From JAVKDP01 sp040222185 (lineage in GTDB: Bacteria; Bacteroidota; Rhodothermia; Balneolales; Balneolaceae): a stretch of 17,443 bases of DNA. The notes beneath the pieces were generated by a model that made no database searches, was not told the origin of the DNA, and was given only the letters and a program-made list of their open reading frames with translations. Each line of letters opens with the position of its first letter. Within the stretch, counting starts at the first letter, position 1. The position numbers and the translations under genes are program-made. Location of the stretch: positions 1-17,443 of the forward strand of contig JAVKDP010000015.1 in the NCBI GenBank assembly GCA_040222185.1, in the 5' to 3' direction. Below are positions 14,336 through 17,443 of this stretch, one piece after another.

Positions 14336-15169
14336 TTAAGTATTTAAATTAAAACTAATATCTAACGCTTTCACTGAGTGTGTTAACCAACCCAGTGAGA
14401 TTATATCTGCACCGCACCCTTTATAGGAAGCAATGTTCCCGGGAGTAATTCCCCCCGATACTTCTACAATAATTTCATCAGGAATCAATTCAACCAATTC
14501 CTTCACTTCTTGTGGGCTTCTGTTATCCAACATGATAACATCTACGCCTAGCTGTACAGCCTCTAACACTTGCTCTTTCGACTCCGTTTCAACCTCAATT
14601 TTTATCATATGCCCGGTATTAGCTCTTACCGTTTCAACAGCTTTGGTAATGCTCCCTGCTGCTTTGATATGATTATCCTTGATCATAACCCCATCGTCCA
14701 GGCGAAACCTATGATTTTTACCACCGCCAGAAAGCACAGCATATTTCTGTAAAGCTCTTAACCCGGGCAGTGTTTTTCTTGTATCCGTAACAGATATGGT
14801 TGGGTCATCAAGCAAGCTGATAACTTCCATGGTTGCTGTTGCGATTCCGCCAAGGTGTTGGATGATATTCAAAATAACCCGTTCACCTGAAAGTAAAGCC
14901 CGTACTGGTCCTTCAACTGTAGCCAGGATATCACCTTTTGAAACAAGATCGCCATCCTGCTTTAAGAGTTGAACCTCCACCTCTCCCGGGAATTCTTCAT
15001 ACACTACTTTCAAGGCATCTAAACCAGAGAGTACACCGTCAGCTTTGGCTTTAAATGAACCGGAACTCCTTTCATTTTCAGAGAAAACAGAATCCGTTGT
15101 AGCATCTCCCATACCGAGGTCTTCAGCAAGAGCGTCTCTAACTAATTTTTTAAGCAGAATATGATTCAT
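14336..15169 (-). CDS. nadC: Nicotinate-nucleotide pyrophosphorylase (quinolinate phosphoribosyltransferase) NadC
   Basis: Converts quinolinate and PRPP to nicotinate mononucleotide, CO2 and pyrophosphate, the step after NadA. The 277-aa product has the full family plan: ALAEDLGMGDATTD (13-26) at the start, GERVILNIIQHLGGIAT (95-111), DTRKTLPG (129-136), GGGKNHR (148-154), KDNHI (164-168), the acidic E192/E194 pair, MLDN (213-216), and SGGITPGNI (238-246) near the end. These are the substrate-binding Arg/Lys/His and Mg-PRPP sites known for the family. It is the first gene of the leftward nadC-nadA unit, and its ATG is 81 bp from the divergent cysteine desulfurase gene. Confidence 0.96.
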   Translation of the reverse strand: MNHILLKKLVRDALAEDLGMGDATTDSVFSENERSSGSFKAKADGVLSGLDALKVVYEEFPGEVEVQLLKQDGDLVSKGDILATVEGPVRALLSGERVILNIIQHLGGIATATMEVISLLDDPTISVTDTRKTLPGLRALQKYAVLSGGGKNHRFRLDDGVMIKDNHIKAAGSITKAVETVRANTGHMIKIEVETESKEQVLEAVQLGVDVIMLDNRSPQEVKELVELIPDEIIVEVSGGITPGNIASYKGCGADIISLGWLTHSVKALDISFNLNT

Positions 15170-15250
15170 TTAAAAATGCTTGCCTGATTGTTTTTGGCTA
15201 TTTTAAAGGGCGATAAAGATACAGTTTTTAAATCATAAGAGCGATAATAG
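15170..15250. promoter_or_regulatory. Divergent nadC / cysteine desulfurase promoter region
   Basis: An 81-bp AT-rich spacer must hold both start regions. On the minus strand TATCTTTA is one base off the TAnnTTTG box; on the plus strand nothing clear is seen. I see no NrtR- or NadR/NiaR-type palindrome. Confidence 0.45.
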
Positions 15251-16417
15251 ATGATCTACCTGGATTACGCTGCTACAACCCCCTTAAGTGAGAAGGCCGG
15301 TGAGGTTTTTACACATGTTGCCAGCCAGTATTATGGTAATGCCAGCAGCCTGCATGATGTTGGTTCTTCAGCTAAGCAAATTCTTGAAGCTTCCGCTAAG
15401 GCTATTGCAAAAGTGATGAATGCGGATGGCAAAGATGTGTATTTTACTTCAGGAGCATCCGAATCAAATTTTTTGGCAATACAAGCTCTTTTAGATGGAT
15501 GCAAGAAGAAAGGGAAGCATCTCATCACAACGAAAATTGAACATGCTTCTGTAAAAGATGTATTTGAGAAGCTGGAAGCGGAGGGATTCGAGGTGACCTG
15601 GCTGGATACTAATGAGAAAGGTGAGATTTTAATAGAAGAATTGAAAAGCTCTGTCCGGGAAGATACGCTTTTGGTTTCGATCCAGCACGCGAACTCTGAA
15701 ATCGGCACCATTCAGAATATCAAAGAGATTGGGGCTTTTCTCAAAGAAGAAGATGTCCTTCTACATACTGATGCTGTACAAACATTTGGTAAGATACATA
15801 TCGATGTAGCGGAATTGAATATCGATGCGCTTTCGATTTCGGCACATAAAATTTACGGGCCTAAAGGAGTTGGAGCTGTTTGGATAAACCCGGAAACTGA
15901 ATGGGTTCCGTTTTTTGAGGATCATACTCAAACCAGGAAGCTTAAAACAGGTACGGATAATGTACCCGGCGCTGCTGCTTTTGCCACTGCTGCCAAAGAA
16001 ATTATAGCCAACATGGCTGCTGAGACCCGGCGATTAAAAGGGCTGAGAGTTTCATTTTTATCTCTATTGGATGAACTTGAACATACTGTAGTTGTAGAAG
16101 GGAATGCTCCTAATCAGCTCCCAAATATTATCGGATTACGCTATCCTGGCATGGAAGGGCAGTTTTTGATGCTGGAATGTAACCAGGCCGGGTTGGCAAT
16201 TTCTACCGGGAGCGCCTGCCAGGTTGGGAGCGAAGAACCAAATCGAACCATGAAAGCCCTTGGCAGAAGCGATGAAGAGGCGAGAGAGTTTGTACGAATT
16301 TCTTTAGGCCAATTTGTAAAAGAAGATCATCTAAAGGAGATTATTGATAAAATAGATACTATTTTAACCCGTCATTTTAGAAAGGTACATCAAAACCAAT
16401 TGCCTTCTAATGCATAA
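15251..16417 (+). CDS. Cysteine desulfurase, NifS/NadS-like
   Basis: PLP-dependent class V aminotransferase-fold enzyme (388 aa) that takes sulfur from cysteine as a persulfide for Fe-S or tRNA assembly. Visible sites: YLDYAATTPLS (3-13), GASESNFLA (68-76), H98 in IEHAS, D174 and Q177 in HTDAVQTFGK, the PLP lysine K200 in SISAHKIYGPKG, the phosphate-binding TGTDNVPG (233-240), and active C323 in STGSACQVGSEEPNR. The short active-site loop is the IscS/NifS (group I) type. In Bacillus subtilis a NifS-type enzyme diverges from nadBCA and matures NadA; the same divergent layout here suggests that role, although general IscS function cannot be excluded. A DsbA-like lipoprotein gene follows after 21 bp. 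Confidence 0.92.
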   Translation: MIYLDYAATTPLSEKAGEVFTHVASQYYGNASSLHDVGSSAKQILEASAKAIAKVMNADGKDVYFTSGASESNFLAIQALLDGCKKKGKHLITTKIEHASVKDVFEKLEAEGFEVTWLDTNEKGEILIEELKSSVREDTLLVSIQHANSEIGTIQNIKEIGAFLKEEDVLLHTDAVQTFGKIHIDVAELNIDALSISAHKIYGPKGVGAVWINPETEWVPFFEDHTQTRKLKTGTDNVPGAAAFATAAKEIIANMAAETRRLKGLRVSFLSLLDELEHTVVVEGNAPNQLPNIIGLRYPGMEGQFLMLECNQAGLAISTGSACQVGSEEPNRTMKALGRSDEEAREFVRISLGQFVKEDHLKEIIDKIDTILTRHFRKVHQNQLPSNA

Positions 16418-16438
16418 CACCAGAAATTGAAAGAGAAC

Positions 16439-17056
16439 ATGAAGAAATTATTTTTCCTGCCCGTTTTAATAGCTGCAGTTGCTTTAGGAACTGCTTGTGA
16501 TAAAGCTCAGGATACCAAAACACCCGTTACAGAAACATCAGCTGCCAGCCAGAGCGCTCCTGAAAGCAAAGTAGAAGCCAAAGTTACTTTAGTAAAGTAC
16601 AGCGACTACCAATGCCCCGCGTGCAAGTATTTTCACAATATCGAAGTTGAGCTGAAGAAGGCTTATGGTGATGATCTTGACATCGTAACCAAGCACTTTC
16701 CGCTAAGCATGCATGCCTATGCACAAGTTGCTTCCCGTTCAGTTGAAGCAGCAAGGAAACAAGGCAAGTATGATGAAATGCACGAAATGATGTTTACAGG
16801 GCAGGAGCAATGGTCCAGGGGAAATGCTGAAACCATTTTTATTGGCTATGCGCAGTCTATAGGGATGAATGTAGAGCAATTCAGAAGAGATATGAACTCT
16901 GCAGATATGAACCGTATCGTAATGGCTGACCGTAGAGAAGGTAGGGATCTGGGCGTAGGTTCAACCCCAACCTTTTTCATTAACGGTGACCTGATCGAGA
17001 AAAACCCGCCGAATGTAGAGCAGTTCAAAGCCCTTGTTGATAAATACATGGACTAG
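16439..17056 (+). CDS. DsbA/DsbG-like thioredoxin-fold lipoprotein
   Basis: A 205-aa predicted lipoprotein: signal MKKLFFLPVLIAAVALGTAC with lipidation Cys 20, then a Thr/Ser/Ala/Lys linker to about 45. The thioredoxin-fold domain of the Thioredoxin_4 (DsbA-like) type carries the active site C59-P-A-C62 in YSDYQCPACKYFHNIE. A helical insertion (about 95-165) and the cis-Pro loop GSTPTFFING (174-183, P177) follow. Such proteins oxidise or isomerise disulfides in the envelope; the CPxC form is typical of DsbA-like oxidases. The start chosen is ATG 16439 with GAAAGAG upstream; an in-frame TTG at 16427 would add four residues. It is likely co-transcribed with the desulfurase gene 21 bp upstream; a joint sulfur/thiol role is only suggested by this. 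Confidence 0.88.
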   Translation: MKKLFFLPVLIAAVALGTACDKAQDTKTPVTETSAASQSAPESKVEAKVTLVKYSDYQCPACKYFHNIEVELKKAYGDDLDIVTKHFPLSMHAYAQVASRSVEAARKQGKYDEMHEMMFTGQEQWSRGNAETIFIGYAQSIGMNVEQFRRDMNSADMNRIVMADRREGRDLGVGSTPTFFINGDLIEKNPPNVEQFKALVDKYMD

Positions 17057-17084
17057 GCTACGCAGGTTAGCTTAAGATTTTAAG

Positions 17085-17118
17085 AAAGGCTTCGGTTGAA
17101 TAAATCGAAGCCTTTTTT
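17085..17118. terminator. Rho-independent terminator after the DsbA-like gene
   Basis: AAAGGCTTCG (17085-17094) and CGAAGCCTTT (17106-17115) form a perfect 10-bp stem with an 11-base loop, running into six T. The minus strand also ends in a short T-rich stretch, so it can serve the convergent gene at 17131 as well. Confidence 0.9.
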
Positions 17119-17130
17119 ATTTCATATTTC

Positions 17131-17443
17131 CTAGAATATCTTTTTTTCAAGTTTTGTGCGCTTTTCATTCATCCGATAATGCAAGTTTAAAAATCTGATA
17201 CCATAAAAATTTAAATTATGGTCTGCTCTTAGCACACCTTCATCATCTTCATACACCTTAATCCACTCATGCATTGACTTTACAAATTTGGCCCAATATT
17301 CTCCTTTTTTATTTGTCAATGTGAAGTAAAATCCGTTGTCACCAAATTTTTTCCCATCGGAACTTAGCACAAGAGAGCCATCATTCTCTACTTTTTTTGT
17401 CATAATCACAGACGCATTTCCGTTTGGTAAAGGGAAAACAACC
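17131..17443 (-). CDS. Unrecognised protein, C-terminal part, gene continues past the right edge
   Basis: The minus-strand frame is open from the stop at 17131 to the window edge. An ATG at 17403 and a GTG at 17409 exist, but upstream codons stay open and read VVFPLPNGNASVIMTKK, which looks like coding sequence, so the true start probably lies outside. The visible 104 residues are charged and strand-like (SLVLSSDGKKFGDNGFYFTL, then GEYWAKFVKSMHEWIKVYED and a basic tail NEKRTKLEKKIF), with no signal peptide or membrane helix. I do not recognise the family. Confidence 0.55.
   Translation of the reverse strand, partial: VVFPLPNGNASVIMTKKVENDGSLVLSSDGKKFGDNGFYFTLTNKKGEYWAKFVKSMHEWIKVYEDDEGVLRADHNLNFYGIRFLNLHYRMNEKRTKLEKKIF

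Overview
The window looks like chromosome of a marine-type Bacteroidota or Balneolota (Balneola/Gracilimonas-like) bacterium. The support is moderate to low GC, a SusC-like TonB receptor with a carboxypeptidase-regulatory N-terminal domain, LytTR/LytS signalling, lipoproteins, weak Shine-Dalgarno sites, a TAnnTTTG-type promoter box, and the palindromic GTCATTCTGAG...CTCAGAATGAC repeats common in this group. The genus is inference; no rRNA or tRNA is present to fix it.

Layout. (1) 176-1411 (+): a PqiA-like membrane protein with a long extracytoplasmic insert. (2) 1520-8854 (-): a run of five genes in the order TonB-dependent receptor, LytS-type histidine kinase, LytTR response regulator, membrane-anchored AraC regulator, membrane-anchored serine hydrolase. 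The first three are tightly packed (23-bp gap, then a 4-bp ATGA overlap) and look like one operon behind a promoter that carries a 10-bp inverted repeat. (3) 8855-9368: a gene-free stretch filled by repeats: a 68-bp REP-like hairpin, a half element of a related type, and a mirror-symmetric multi-hairpin palindrome of about 140 bp. (4) 9369-10690 (-): a PqqB-like metallo-beta-lactamase-fold lipoprotein followed by a VOC protein; a second REP-like hairpin lies just upstream.

(5) 10840-12861: two SnoaL-like paralogues (both minus strand, both 123 aa) with a plus-strand lipoprotein plus small membrane protein diverging from the first. The second paralogue diverges from a decayed piece of the same lipoprotein gene (about 12753-12861). 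I read this as an old tandem duplication of a divergent SnoaL/lipoprotein cassette, one half of which has been lost. The intact second SnoaL gene has a pair of identical 14-bp palindromic motifs around a possible promoter.

(6) 12867-17056: the NAD-synthesis and sulfur-mobilisation block. nadC, nadA and a small TTG-started membrane protein run leftwards. A NifS/NadS-type cysteine desulfurase and a DsbA-like thioredoxin-fold lipoprotein run rightwards from the 81-bp nadC/nifS divergent region. The desulfurase probably supplies sulfur for the NadA [4Fe-4S] cluster. nadB, the usual third member, is absent from the window. (7) 17131-17443 (-): the C-terminal part of an unrecognised gene that runs off the right edge. 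Convergent gene pairs at 12224/12278 and 17056/17131 share clear hairpin terminators.
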